Assembly (NCBI GenBank): GCA_964538515.1
Contig: CAZIEW010000001.1
Coordinates: forward strand, 1 to 64,000
Reading direction: 5' to 3'
Origin: CALBZH01 sp964538515
GTDB taxonomy: Bacteria > Desulfobacterota > Syntrophobacteria > Syntrophobacterales > Syntrophobacteraceae
DNA: 64,000 bases
In this document: piece after piece, positions 18,046-26,607 of the stretch
Layout: each line of letters starts with the position of its first letter
How positions within the stretch are numbered: position 1 is the stretch's first letter
The notes under the pieces: model-generated
The model's input: the letters and a program-made list of their open reading frames with translations, nothing else
Database searches by the model: none
Told to the model about the DNA's origin: nothing
Translations under genes and position numbers: made by a program

Positions 18046-19008
18046 TCAGGACCCGAATCGAACATCGACGGGCTGTCCCGGATGCAGCTTGACCGCCGCT
18101 TCGGGGGGGAACACCGCCTCGACCATGAAGACGAGCTTGCCCCGGCTCTCCAGGCTGTAGATCACCGGCGGGGTAAATTCCGCCCGGGGCGAAATGAAGC
18201 TCACCGTGCCGGCGACCGGGTCCTTCAGACCGTCCACCACGATTTGAACAGGATCACCGGGCTGAATGGCGGCAACCCGTGTTTCCGGAACAAAGGCTCG
18301 GACCTTGATATTCTGAGGGGGCAGAAGTGAAACGACGGGACGGCCCGCCGCCACCCATTCGCCCTCCCGGTAAAGCGTGTCGAAGACCAAGCCGTCCTTC
18401 GGTGCATACTGGGCCTTCTGGGAAAGCTCCCACTCTGCCCGGGCCAGCACCGCCTGCTGGGCCCGCTGGGTGGCCTCGGCAGCCGCGACCTGGTCGGTCC
18501 GGGAGCCGAGCCGCGCCGTCTTGAGATCGGCTTCGAGCTGCGCGACGCGCTGGCTGTCCTGATCCCTGGTGGCGCGGGCTCGGTCCAGATCCTGCTCCGA
18601 GCTGGCCCCCGGGGTTCGTGTCAGCTTTTCCTGCCTGGCGTATTCGCGCTCCGAGAGCACCAGGGCCGCGCGCGCCTGCTTGAGCTGTGCCTCGATCGAA
18701 TCGATCTCCGTGGGGCGTTTGCCTTTCTTCAGATCCTCCAGAGTCGCCCGCGCCTGAGCCATCCGCCGCTCCGCTTCGTCCCGCGCAGCCTTCTCGGGCG
18801 TGTTGTCCAGGCTGAAGAGGGGATCGCCCTCCTTCACCTGGCCTCCGCGCCGCACGTGCAGGGTCTGGAGCGTCCCGGCCAAAGGTGAGGCGACATAAAC
18901 GAATTCGCCTTCGACATATCCCTGGACCTTATCGGATGGCTGACGTGTGCAGCCGCAGGCAAGGCCCGTCACAGCCACAAGCACGCAGCAAGCAAGCCGT
19001 CGAAGCAT
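18046..19008 (-). CDS. HlyD-family periplasmic adaptor (YbhG-like)
   Basis: 320 residues from ATG 19008 with an export signal (MLRRLACCVLVAVTGLACGC) that may be lipidated. A biotinyl-lipoyl-like strand pair (GYVEGEFVYVASPLAGTLQTLHVRRGGQVKEGDPLF) is followed by a long hairpin coiled coil (about residues 75-190, rich in A, R, E, Q) and a barrel domain with ILRAF-like PETRVAAIQPGDPVQIVVD. It links the ABC pump to the NodT outer-membrane factor. Second gene of the tetR operon, 80 bp after the regulator. Confidence 0.87.
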   Translation of the reverse strand: MLRRLACCVLVAVTGLACGCTRQPSDKVQGYVEGEFVYVASPLAGTLQTLHVRRGGQVKEGDPLFSLDNTPEKAARDEAERRMAQARATLEDLKKGKRPTEIDSIEAQLKQARAALVLSEREYARQEKLTRTPGASSEQDLDRARATRDQDSQRVAQLEADLKTARLGSRTDQVAAAEATQRAQQAVLARAEWELSQKAQYAPKDGLVFDTLYREGEWVAAGRPVVSLLPPQNIKVRAFVPETRVAAIQPGDPVQIVVDGLKDPVAGTVSFISPRAEFTPPVIYSLESRGKLVFMVEAVFPPEAAVKLHPGQPVDVRFGS

Positions 19009-19088
19009 ATGGATTCCAGCTCCCGGGCGAGAGCTTTCCGGAGCAATCTTCGCCCGAACGAGGGCCAAAGAGCGAATCGTCATCCCGA

Positions 19089-19736
19089 TCATCGCCTCGA
19101 TCTCCCCTGTGCGGTGACCACCCCTTCGAGAAAAACAGTGATGATCGCCAGGAATCCCGACTTGGGCGTGAGCCCCAACTCGGCCATTTTGGGCGGGTTC
19201 ATGATCGCCTGAACTGCCCCGAGCAGGATCTCGACCATCATCTCGACCGCAATGTCGTCTCGGATGATGCCCGCCCGGCACCCTTCGGCCAGGAACCGTC
19301 CAACATAACGCTGGATCACGGCTCGGCGGCGCATCTCGACCAGCTCGAACATTCCCGGCACCTCCCGCTGGATGTCCCTGAAAAACGGTGGATGGATCTC
19401 ATCCGTGTGACGCTGAAAGCACGCCAGCAACTGCTGCAGCGCGAGGGGAACATCAGCGGACAGCTCGGAGGTAATGCGCTCGAGCTCTTCCTCGATGTCT
19501 CGAAACTTGTCGAGGAGGATGGCCTCCACCAATACGGTCTTGCTCGGGAAATGGGCGTAGAGGGTCTTCTTGCTCATCCCGAGCTCTTTGGCCAGATCGT
19601 CCATGGTGACCGAACGAAGACCATGGGTGAAGAAGTGGCGTCTCGCTCCGCTGACGATCCGGTCCCGAACGGGTGATCCAGACGCGGTGGGCTCGCCTCG
19701 ACGCCTTGCCTGGGGGGCACGCATTTCATTATCCAT
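19089..19736 (-). CDS. TetR family regulator of the efflux operon
   Basis: 215 residues with an N-terminal TetR HTH (RDRIVSGARRHFFTHGLRSVTMDDLAKELGMSKKTLYAHFPSK, where the Y-HF-SK end is diagnostic) and a helical ligand-binding C-terminus. It precedes the adaptor/ATPase/permease/OMF genes on the same strand, as CecR (YbiH) does for E. coli ybhGFSR, and probably represses its own operon. A possible operator (CTGGAAAC inverted repeat) lies about 135 bases upstream. Confidence 0.88.
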   Translation of the reverse strand: MDNEMRAPQARRRGEPTASGSPVRDRIVSGARRHFFTHGLRSVTMDDLAKELGMSKKTLYAHFPSKTVLVEAILLDKFRDIEEELERITSELSADVPLALQQLLACFQRHTDEIHPPFFRDIQREVPGMFELVEMRRRAVIQRYVGRFLAEGCRAGIIRDDIAVEMMVEILLGAVQAIMNPPKMAELGLTPKSGFLAIITVFLEGVVTAQGRSRR

Positions 19737-19869
19737 TGGATTGTACTCTCAAAAAGGCGGCTACGGGGCTTTCGCCGCACGCGTCGCCCCTGGCTCAATC
19801 CACATCCGGCAAGATGACCGGCCGCTCGAGCCCGACGCCCAATCGCGCACGTCGTAACGATTGAGCACT

Positions 19870-19901
19870 CTGGAAACGCAAACCGTATATCCAGTTTCCA
19901 G
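19870..19901. promoter_or_regulatory. Inverted repeat, possible TetR operator
   Basis: Perfect 8-bp arms CTGGAAAC and GTTTCCAG separated by 16 bases, located upstream of the tetR start in the divergent gap. The location suits autoregulation, but the spacer is long for a TetR operator. Confidence 0.3.
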
Positions 19902-20027
19902 TTCGGACGCAAGCCTTTTTTTGCCTCGGGTCCACGACCCGTTCCAGTGTCGTGCCTGCCACCCGAAACCGGTCACGACTGCTGCGAAGAGTCTCCCGGG
20001 CTTGCGCCCCACGCGCTGCCTTGTCCA

Positions 20028-20056
20028 TTGACAATTTCCCGGTCGTTTCCCATAAT
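20028..20056 (+). promoter_or_regulatory. Sigma-70 type promoter
   Basis: TTGACA at 20028-20033 and CATAAT at 20051-20056 with an exact 17-base spacer. It points toward the STAS-like gene, about 220 bases downstream. Confidence 0.6.
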
Positions 20057-20276
20057 CTGCACGATTCGATCCCAGGGTGCACCACGATGCGCATACGGCT
20101 CAGACTGCGTCGGGAGGTCTGCTCGCCACGTCCTGCTTTGCAGGGCTACTGCTCCGTCAAAGTAGTTGTGCCGGGCAGGAGAACACCCCGCAACCTCCTC
20201 GAGGGGGGAATCAAGGGGGGGTGTACCTTGCGAAACAAAGTTGACCGAGCACTAGCCGTCCACGTTCAGGTGTTTC

Positions 20277-20666
20277 ATGCCCATCACCGTCACGATCGAC
20301 AGAAATACACGATTGGTTCATGCCATCGCCACGGGGGTGATCAGCAACGACGACCTGATGACGTATCAGGAGGACGTCTGGGTGAAGGGTGATGTGGTCG
20401 GTTACGACGGGATTTTTGATGGGTCGCTTGCGGACTTTTCCCACGTGAGCTTCACCGGGCTGCTGGCCTTTTCCCAGACTTCCGCCAAGGTCGACCAGGG
20501 CGCTCCCCGATCCAAGCTTGCCATCGTCGTGGGGTCACACCACTCCGAACAACTGGCCGACTTCTATCGGACGGCGAAGGAGGCCCTCCCGGGACATTCC
20601 CGCTCAACAAAGCTTTTCTACACGATCGAAGAAGCATTCGCCTGGGTTTCCAACGGTGCAGCCTGA
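20277..20666 (+). CDS. Small STAS/SpoIIAA-like protein
   Basis: 129 residues, soluble, without signal or TM segments. The pattern of short strand (ITVTIDRNTRLVHAIATGVIS), helix, strand (YDGIFDGSLADF) and helix with a late AIVVGSHHSEQLADFYR resembles the SpoIIAA-like/STAS families of about 125 residues. No phosphorylatable-Ser motif stands out. It is 77 bp upstream of the DUF1786 gene on the same strand. Function unknown. Confidence 0.6.
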   Translation: MPITVTIDRNTRLVHAIATGVISNDDLMTYQEDVWVKGDVVGYDGIFDGSLADFSHVSFTGLLAFSQTSAKVDQGAPRSKLAIVVGSHHSEQLADFYRTAKEALPGHSRSTKLFYTIEEAFAWVSNGAA

Positions 20667-20743
20667 CCAGGGCTCCAGGTGACGTCCGCCCCCACACCGC
20701 CCGGCATCGCGCTGGGATCCGGCTTCAAAGGAGTGACTGTGGT

Positions 20744-21838
20744 ATGAAGCCAGCTGACAACGATATGCGTTACCTCCTCCTCGACGTGGGCGCCGGAACG
20801 ATGGACGTCCTCTATTACGACAGCGGGTCCAGTCTGCACTACAAGGCCGTCGTCAAGTCACCGGTCCCCCTGGCCAGTGAGCATGCCGCGGGGCTGCCGG
20901 GAGACCTCCTGCTGACCGGGAGCGAGATGGGAGGAGGCGCCTTGTCGAGCGTTCTTCGGGATCGTGCCCAATCCGCCAAGGTCCTGATGACTGCGTCGGC
21001 GGCCATGACCATCAGCCACAATCTGACCCGCGTGCGTGAGTGGGGCATCCAGATCGTTGATGATGAAGCAGCGGAAGGCTTCGCCCATTCGGGGGCCTAC
21101 CGCTCGATCCACCTGACCGACCTTCCCATCGAACGACTGGAGCAGATCGTTACCGGTTTCGGCGTTCCCTTTGATTTCGATGTCGTCGCCATCTGCGCTC
21201 AGGACCATGGCATGCCGCCGGAGAGCGTGTCTCATTTGGACTACCGCCACAACCTGTACAAACAACATTTGGATCGCAATCCCCGTCCGGAAAGCGTTCT
21301 GTATGAAGCGTCCGAAGTCCCTGAGACGCTCAATCGCTTGAAATCCATCGTTCAAGCGGCCAGTCTGCTTCCCGCGCGCGAAGTTTTTGTGATGGACAGC
21401 GGGTTCGCTGCGATTCTGGGCGCTTCCATGGACAGAAAGGCCCTCGAGCGCGATCGGATCCTGGTGCTCGACATCGCCACATCGCACACCGTCGGAGCTG
21501 CGCTGATCGGGGAGGAGCTTGCGGGCTTCTTTGAATACCACACGCAAGACATCACCGTGGAGAAGCTGGAAGAGCTGCTCCGCGACTTGGCGGACGGCCA
21601 GCTGGATCATGAGCGCATTCTCGCCGAAGGGGGCCATGGGGCGTACCTGCGCAAACCCGTCGGCTTCGAAAACGTCCAAGCCATCATTGCCACCGGCCCC
21701 AAGCGGCGTCTGGTGGAATCCTCACAGCTTCCCATTACCTTCGGAGCGCCTTTCGGAGACAACATGATGACCGGCAACGTCGGCATGCTGGAAGCGATTC
21801 GGCGGCGCAAGGGGTTGCCTCCCATCACCTTTCTCTAA
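20744..21838 (+). CDS. DUF1786 protein, actin/ASKHA-like
   Basis: 364 residues. The N-terminal RYLLLDVGAGTMDVLYYD is a phosphate-1-like loop of the actin/Hsp70 ATPase fold, followed by a second Asp/Gly strand (RILVLDIATSHTVGAAL). This matches DUF1786, found in archaea, Desulfobacterota and other anaerobes, often labelled as linked to pyruvate-formate-lyase activation without experimental proof. AAAGGAG sits 9 bases before the ATG. The next gene, a molybdopterin enzyme, is on the same strand 110 bp away. It may be a maturation or cofactor-handling ATPase. Confidence 0.75.
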   Translation: MKPADNDMRYLLLDVGAGTMDVLYYDSGSSLHYKAVVKSPVPLASEHAAGLPGDLLLTGSEMGGGALSSVLRDRAQSAKVLMTASAAMTISHNLTRVREWGIQIVDDEAAEGFAHSGAYRSIHLTDLPIERLEQIVTGFGVPFDFDVVAICAQDHGMPPESVSHLDYRHNLYKQHLDRNPRPESVLYEASEVPETLNRLKSIVQAASLLPAREVFVMDSGFAAILGASMDRKALERDRILVLDIATSHTVGAALIGEELAGFFEYHTQDITVEKLEELLRDLADGQLDHERILAEGGHGAYLRKPVGFENVQAIIATGPKRRLVESSQLPITFGAPFGDNMMTGNVGMLEAIRRRKGLPPITFL

Positions 21839-21948
21839 GAAGCCATCCCGTCATCCCTATGGCATAAGGCGGTCGGATTTCATATAATCAACCCGAATTC
21901 GATCTGACTTCACCCAACCCAAAGCTCATGCGAAGGAGGTCTGGTGCC

Positions 21949-24027
21949 ATGGCGGAAGCCACTCGTTGGGTTAAGACCCACTGTGCGCGGATGGATCACG
22001 GCGGTTGTGCGCTGCTCGTCGGCGTCGAGGGCAATCGGATTGTCCAAGTCAAGGGCGATCCGGAAGGGGTTCTGAATCACGGATACACCTGCCACAAGGG
22101 CAGGGTGTCCGCCGACCGTCTGACGCACCCGGACCGCCTCCGTTATCCTCTCCGTCGTGTCGGTAAGCGCGGGGAAGGCAAGTGGGAGCGGATTTCCTGG
22201 GAGCAGGCTTTGGGTGAAACAGCCGAAAATCTCCTTGGGATCAAGGAGAAGCATGGCGCAAGGGCGGTGGGCTTCGGCGTCGGCATGCCGAAGGGGTTGG
22301 AGCATTTCGTGCTGATCCGCCTCGCCAATCTGTTCGGCTCGCCCAACGTCATCGCGTCCCAGGATGTCTGCCACGCCCCGAGGGAAGTCACGGGCATTCA
22401 CACCTGCGGCTTCTACCCCGTCGCCGATCTCCACCATCCGACCCAGCTCATTCTTTCCTGGGCCAGCAACGTTCTGTCGACCAGCGAAGAAGGGCAGATC
22501 GCCAGCCTCGCTCTGGAACAGCTGAAAAACGGCGCCCGATTGATCGTGGTGGACCCCCGTCGAACGGAGCTGGCCGAACGGGCCGACCTGTGGCTGCAGC
22601 TGAGGCCCGGAACCGCCCAGGCACTGGCCCTGGGATTTCTTCACGTGATCATCGAGGAGTCGCTCTACGATCGGGAATTCGTCGCTCAGCATACGGTCGG
22701 GTTCGAGGACCTGGCTCGCCATGTCCGGGACTACACGCCCGAGCGGGTGGCGGAAGTCTCCTGGGTCGATGCGGACTTGATTCGTCGCGCTGCGCGCCTG
22801 TACGCAGCTGCCAAGCCGGCCGCTTTGCAATGGGGAAACGCGATCGAGCACGACGTGAACGCCTTCGATGCCACGCGCTCCCTGGTTTGCCTCATGGCCG
22901 TCTGCGGAAACCTCGAGGTGCCCGGCGGCAATATCAACGCTCACGATCCCAAGATCATGGGGCTCGCGGAATTCGTCCGGGCGGACCTCATCCCGGACAA
23001 GCGCAAAGAAATGATCGGCGCCTACCACGGCATCATCCCAAGGCTCATGACCGTGGCCCCGGCATTCTTTCGCAAAGCGGTCCTGGAAGGCCGCCCGTAC
23101 CCCGTCCGGGGGTACTTCGGCATGTGCACGAATCCGCTCGTGGCCTGGGCCGACAGCGTAAGCACCTACAAGACGCTCATGGAATTGGATTTCGTTGCGG
23201 TATCGGAAATCTTCATGACCCCTACGGCGTCTCTTGCAGACATCGTCTTGCCCGTAGCCCATCAGTACGAAATGAATGACATCGGGCACTACGGGATCGG
23301 GCACGGCATGATTCTCGCCCGTCCGAAGGTCGTGGAGCCCCCCGAGGAGTGCTGGCCGGACATGAAGATCATGAACGAGCTGGGCAAGCGGATCTCGCCG
23401 CCGGATCTCTGGCACGACGACTTCGAAGCGTTTCTCGATGACGTGGTTCGGCCGGCGGGGTTGACGTACGCGGAGTTTGTTCAGAAGGGATACCTGAAGG
23501 GACCCGATCGATTCCAGCTCTATCGAGAGAAGGGTTTTCGAACCCCCACGGGAAAGGTCGAGCTCAAGCTGAGCACCGCTGAGAAGTTCAAGCTGAAACC
23601 GCTTCCGGAGTATACCGGGCTGCCTGAGGAGGTGAGCCCGGAGTATCCTCTCCTCCTGATCAGTGCCAAGAGCCGTTACTTCCTGCTTTCCTCCTACCGG
23701 TGGGTCGAGCGTTTGAGGGAAAAGCGCCCCGATCCCCTGACGGAGATTCACCCTGAGACCGCGGCTGCGCTCGGGATTATGGATGGCGACGAGATTGTCA
23801 TCGAAACCCGATACGGCAGGATCATCCAGCGGGCACGCGTGACAGACATCGTCCATCCGAAGGTGATCAGCGCCGCTCTTGGATGGTGGTTCCCGGAAGG
23901 CAGAGCCGACGAGCAGTTCGGATGGCAGCGGTCGAATTTCAACATGCTCACCTCCATCGACGCGCTCGGCAAGGAGTTCGGGACTCCGAACCTGAGCAAT
24001 ATCCCGTGCCGGGTCCGCAAGGCCTGA
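21949..24027 (+). CDS. Molybdopterin oxidoreductase family (DMSO reductase type)
   Basis: 692 residues from ATG 21949, with AAGGAGG upstream. Domains: an N-terminal Fe-S region (residues 12-48), a large MGD-binding body, and a C-terminal dinucleotide-binding domain (about 575-690, with LTEIHPETAAALGIMDGD). The usual C-x2/3-C-x3-C-x26-C cluster motif reads C12-x3-D16-x3-C20-x27-C48, so the second ligand is Asp if aligned directly. Cys141 in SQDVCHAPRE is the likely metal ligand. No Tat signal is present, so it is cytoplasmic, and no electron-transfer or membrane subunit is adjacent. Substrate unknown; acetylene hydratase, a non-redox member, is one possible relative. Confidence 0.85.
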   Translation: MAEATRWVKTHCARMDHGGCALLVGVEGNRIVQVKGDPEGVLNHGYTCHKGRVSADRLTHPDRLRYPLRRVGKRGEGKWERISWEQALGETAENLLGIKEKHGARAVGFGVGMPKGLEHFVLIRLANLFGSPNVIASQDVCHAPREVTGIHTCGFYPVADLHHPTQLILSWASNVLSTSEEGQIASLALEQLKNGARLIVVDPRRTELAERADLWLQLRPGTAQALALGFLHVIIEESLYDREFVAQHTVGFEDLARHVRDYTPERVAEVSWVDADLIRRAARLYAAAKPAALQWGNAIEHDVNAFDATRSLVCLMAVCGNLEVPGGNINAHDPKIMGLAEFVRADLIPDKRKEMIGAYHGIIPRLMTVAPAFFRKAVLEGRPYPVRGYFGMCTNPLVAWADSVSTYKTLMELDFVAVSEIFMTPTASLADIVLPVAHQYEMNDIGHYGIGHGMILARPKVVEPPEECWPDMKIMNELGKRISPPDLWHDDFEAFLDDVVRPAGLTYAEFVQKGYLKGPDRFQLYREKGFRTPTGKVELKLSTAEKFKLKPLPEYTGLPEEVSPEYPLLLISAKSRYFLLSSYRWVERLREKRPDPLTEIHPETAAALGIMDGDEIVIETRYGRIIQRARVTDIVHPKVISAALGWWFPEGRADEQFGWQRSNFNMLTSIDALGKEFGTPNLSNIPCRVRKA

Positions 24028-24081
24028 GATGACGGCGAAAGTTTGCGATCGGAGGTCCCAGGCCGGCTCGAGGAGATCGCC

Positions 24082-24342
24082 GTGGTTCCCATCCACGAAC
24101 TGCTAAGCCGAATTCACTGGGACAAACCATTCGGCGAAGGAGTCTTCGAGATCGGATACCAGGACCACGTGGAGCGGCGCATCGTCCGTGTCCCCTTCGC
24201 AAGGATCCATCTCCAAAAGGGCAACCGGTTTTCTTTCCAGCTGGAGACCGACTTGGACGGGATGGTGACCATTCCTTTCCATCGGGTCAGGGAGGTGTAT
24301 CGAGACGGGGTCTTGATTTGGCAGCGAGCTGGGCTGGGCTGA
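24082..24342 (+). CDS. DUF504 / MJ1316-like domain protein
   Basis: 86 residues from GTG 24082, chosen because CGAGGAG lies just upstream. The pattern ELLSRIHWDKPFGEGVFEIGYQDHVE, IVRVPFARI and DGMVTIPFHRVREVYRDGVLIW matches DUF504, now called the MJ1316 RNA cyclic-group-end recognition domain, a small domain common in archaea and anaerobes. It follows the molybdopterin gene by 54 bp. A link with RNA ends is known for the family only by bioinformatic inference. Confidence 0.75.
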   Translation: MVPIHELLSRIHWDKPFGEGVFEIGYQDHVERRIVRVPFARIHLQKGNRFSFQLETDLDGMVTIPFHRVREVYRDGVLIWQRAGLG

Positions 24343-24347
24343 ATGAA

Positions 24348-24392
24348 ATGCCCCGCGAAGAGCCTGGGGGTCGATGGCTCCACGCGGGGCAT
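24348..24392. terminator. Strong hairpin between convergent genes
   Basis: Arms ATGCCCCGCG and CGCGGGGCAT (10 bp, perfect), extended after a 2-base internal loop by GAGCC/GGCTC, enclose an 11-base loop. It lies between the ends of the MJ1316-like (+) and DUF2147 (-) genes. There is no T-tract on either side, so it is terminator-like and may block read-through in both directions. Confidence 0.5.
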
Positions 24393-24434
24393 GGCTGCCG
24401 GGATCACCGGCGAACGAGTTGGAAGCAAGCCGCC

Positions 24435-24929
24435 TCAGGCTCCAGCGTTGTTATCGCTTGCAATCCGAACCCATGTTTCGGTTCTGCCGAGCAGGGAGAT
24501 TCCCCAATAGCCTCTGAACAGAATGTGGTCGCCATCCGCAAGGCTGATTCTGGCTTTGTAGATCTTGCCGTTTTCCGGGTTGTAAATCCGGCCTCCATCC
24601 CAAACATTCTCGCCCTGGTACTGGAAGCCCTCGATGAATGTCAGGCCAATCAGGGGACGCCTCCTGAGAGCAGGATTGGGATTGTTCCGATCGACCATCG
24701 GGAGCCCCGCCATGCCGTGCTTGTCATCCGGCGGGTAAGTAGGCTTTTCCAAATGGACAATCCGACCGCAGTAGCCTGCTCCACACCGATACATTTCTAT
24801 TTTTGCATCGTTGTCAGCCGTGTTCCAAACGCCGACGATGGCATCGCCGCTGTCGCCAAATCCGCTGCCGGGCATCGCCAGCAACAGACCCACCACCACG
24901 AATGCCCACACGATTTTGCCCCGTTTCAT
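24435..24929 (-). CDS. DUF2147 exported protein
   Basis: 164 residues with a signal peptide (MKRGKIVWAFVVVGLLLAMPGSGFG). The mature part starts DAIVGVWNTADNDAKIEMYRCGAGYCGRIVHL, the typical GxW and Cys-pair start of DUF2147, a calycin-like beta-barrel family of periplasmic proteins, and ends YWGISLLGRTETWVRI. AGGAG directly abuts ATG 24929; an in-frame GTG at 24944 is the other option for the start. Function unknown. Stands alone. Confidence 0.8.
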   Translation of the reverse strand: MKRGKIVWAFVVVGLLLAMPGSGFGDSGDAIVGVWNTADNDAKIEMYRCGAGYCGRIVHLEKPTYPPDDKHGMAGLPMVDRNNPNPALRRRPLIGLTFIEGFQYQGENVWDGGRIYNPENGKIYKARISLADGDHILFRGYWGISLLGRTETWVRIASDNNAGA

Positions 24930-24950
24930 CTCCTGACCCTCCACAGCGCT

Positions 24951-24972
24951 TTCCGGACATTATCGTCCGGAA
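24951..24972 (-). promoter_or_regulatory. Palindrome upstream of the DUF2147 gene
   Basis: Perfect inverted repeat TTCCGGAC-ATTATC-GTCCGGAA. Read on the minus strand the centre supplies GATAAT, a plausible -10 box, so a regulator bound here would cover the promoter. No matching -35 was found. Confidence 0.35.
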
Positions 24973-25263
24973 CGCCGACCAGCTTTAGCGATAGATCAGC
25001 CAAGCCGCACTCCAAATACCGCAGCCCCCCTCGACCCTCCCTCACACGCTTCGTCCGCATCAGATGAGGCCGCGTCAGGCGTAACTTATTCATGCCTTGG
25101 CAAAATGCAATCCGTACGCGCCGAGCTTATACTTACGATTATTCGGCTTGACAACAAGGATTTTTATGGGGAGGACACCTCGACTCCGAAAGAGGTCCGA
25201 CGCTTACCATAGGTCCGATCGATAGTGGTAGGCCGATGGTGCAGGATGTGGCGCTATTGATAA
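24973..25263. other. Intergenic region between DUF2147 and the NtrC-type regulator
   Basis: About 290 bases with no supported gene. It is AT-richer around 25080-25170 and contains TTGACA at 25149-25154 on the plus strand without a matching -10. No strong terminator for the regulator gene was seen. Confidence 0.35.
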
Positions 25264-26607
25264 CTATTCCATGTTGTATTCTTTGAGCCTACGCCACAAG
25301 GTGGTTCGAGGGATGTTAAGGATTTGGGCCGTCAATGCCTTATTGTAACCCGTGCGCTCCAGGACTTTCGCGATGTAACGCTTTTCGAGCTCGTCAAGGG
25401 ACATAAGCCCTTCAGCCTCGATGCTGTCGAACTCCAGCTGCTGGAGGTCCTGGGGAAGATCCTGCGGGCGAATCGTATCGCAGTCGGTGAGGGCAACCGC
25501 ACGCTCGATGATGTTTTCCAGCTCCCGAACGTTTCCGGGAAACGTGTAGTTGGTCAACAGCTGGATCGCCTGCGGTTGAATCCCGGTGATGGGCTTGCGG
25601 AAGGCAAGACTATACTTTTCCATGAAATGACCGGCGAGAAGCGGGATGTCTTCCTTGCGATCTTTCAGAGCGGGAAGCGCGATCGTGACCACATTGAGCC
25701 GGTAAAACAAGTCTTCCCGGAATCGCCCTTCGGCGACCTCCTGCTTGAGGTCCCGGTTCGTCGCGGCAATCAGCCGGATGTTGAGATCGATCGGCTTGAC
25801 GCCGCCGACGCGCAGGATGCACTTGTCTTGAAGGACGTGCAGCAGCTTGACCTGCATGGAGAGCGGCATTTCGCCCACCTCGTCCAGGAAGACCGTTCCT
25901 CCGGACCCGGATTCCAGCAGCCCGATCTTGGTCGCCGTCGCCCCCGTGAAGGCTCCTTTCTCGTAGCCGAACAGCTCGCTGCTGATCAGCTCTTCGGTGA
26001 ATCCGCCGCAGTTGAAGGACACAAACGCATGGTCTTTTCTCGGGCTGAGCTGGTGAATGGCACGAGCCACCACGGCCTTTCCCGTCCCGCTCGCTCCCTG
26101 CAGCAGCACGTTGCAGTCCACGGGCGCAACCCTCTGGACCATGGCGAAAAGCTCTTTCATGACGGGGCTGATGCCCACGATCGTACTGAGCCCCCCTCCC
26201 CCTTTCAGGGCTTCCCGCAAACGGAGATTCTCCTGGCGGAGATTGATTTTGTCCACCGCCCCTTGCGCCAGCAGCCGCACTTCGGCCAATTTGAGCGGTT
26301 TGGTCACGTAGTGGTGCGCCCCCTCCTTGATAGCTTCGATGGCGCTTTCGATGCTCCCGTACCCGGTGATGATGATGACTTCCGTCTCGCGGCGGATGCT
26401 CTTGGCTTCGGAAAGGACGTCCAAGCCGCTCAAATCCGGCAGCATCAAATCGCAGAAAACCACGTCAAACGGCTGCTCCTGCATGCGCTCCAAAAACGAC
26501 CGTCCCGCAGTGAACGCCTCAACGTCGTAACCGTCCTTGGAGAGCGCCTGGCTCAACCGTCGGCAAACGACCACTTCATCATCAACAATCGCTACTCGCA
26601 CCGGCAT
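25264..26607 (-). CDS. NtrC-family sigma-54 response regulator
   Basis: 447 residues with three domains. The receiver (1-120) has acidic pair D9-D10, phospho-acceptor D53 and a K in VTKPLK. The sigma-54 AAA+ domain (about 140-375) has Walker A GASGTGKA, an intact GAFTGA loop, Walker B VFLDEVGEM and R-finger region. The Fis-type HTH is at the C-terminus (LTAQILNIPRTTLWRRLKEY). Walker A has Ala where Glu is usual, in two positions. The start overlaps the end of the histidine kinase gene by 16 bp, so the pair is cotranscribed. The best target is the sigma-54 promoter upstream of the divergent usp operon. Confidence 0.93.
   Translation of the reverse strand: MPVRVAIVDDEVVVCRRLSQALSKDGYDVEAFTAGRSFLERMQEQPFDVVFCDLMLPDLSGLDVLSEAKSIRRETEVIIITGYGSIESAIEAIKEGAHHYVTKPLKLAEVRLLAQGAVDKINLRQENLRLREALKGGGGLSTIVGISPVMKELFAMVQRVAPVDCNVLLQGASGTGKAVVARAIHQLSPRKDHAFVSFNCGGFTEELISSELFGYEKGAFTGATATKIGLLESGSGGTVFLDEVGEMPLSMQVKLLHVLQDKCILRVGGVKPIDLNIRLIAATNRDLKQEVAEGRFREDLFYRLNVVTIALPALKDRKEDIPLLAGHFMEKYSLAFRKPITGIQPQAIQLLTNYTFPGNVRELENIIERAVALTDCDTIRPQDLPQDLQQLEFDSIEAEGLMSLDELEKRYIAKVLERTGYNKALTAQILNIPRTTLWRRLKEYNME

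Larger units (their letters stand above)
19737..20276. other. Divergent intergenic region between tetR and STAS-like gene
   Basis: 540 bases without a supported gene. It contains a possible TetR operator at 19870-19901, a near-consensus plus-strand promoter at 20028-20056 and about 210 bases of leader before the next start codon. The leader includes a small hairpin with arms TGCAC/GTGCA and a G/C-rich block at 20190-20222. I recognise no riboswitch class. Confidence 0.5.

Noticed and set aside
17437..18330. 297-residue plus-strand frame opposite the ATPase gene
   Set aside because: Antisense shadow; no ribosome site or family.
20051..20100. tRNA-like 3' end (TTCGATCCC followed by GCACCA)
   Set aside because: The flanking bases do not form a T-arm, anticodon arm or acceptor stem of normal length.
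21910..24096. Long minus-strand frame opposite the molybdopterin gene
   Set aside because: It is a shadow of a well-supported gene in GC-rich sequence, with no protein-like pattern.
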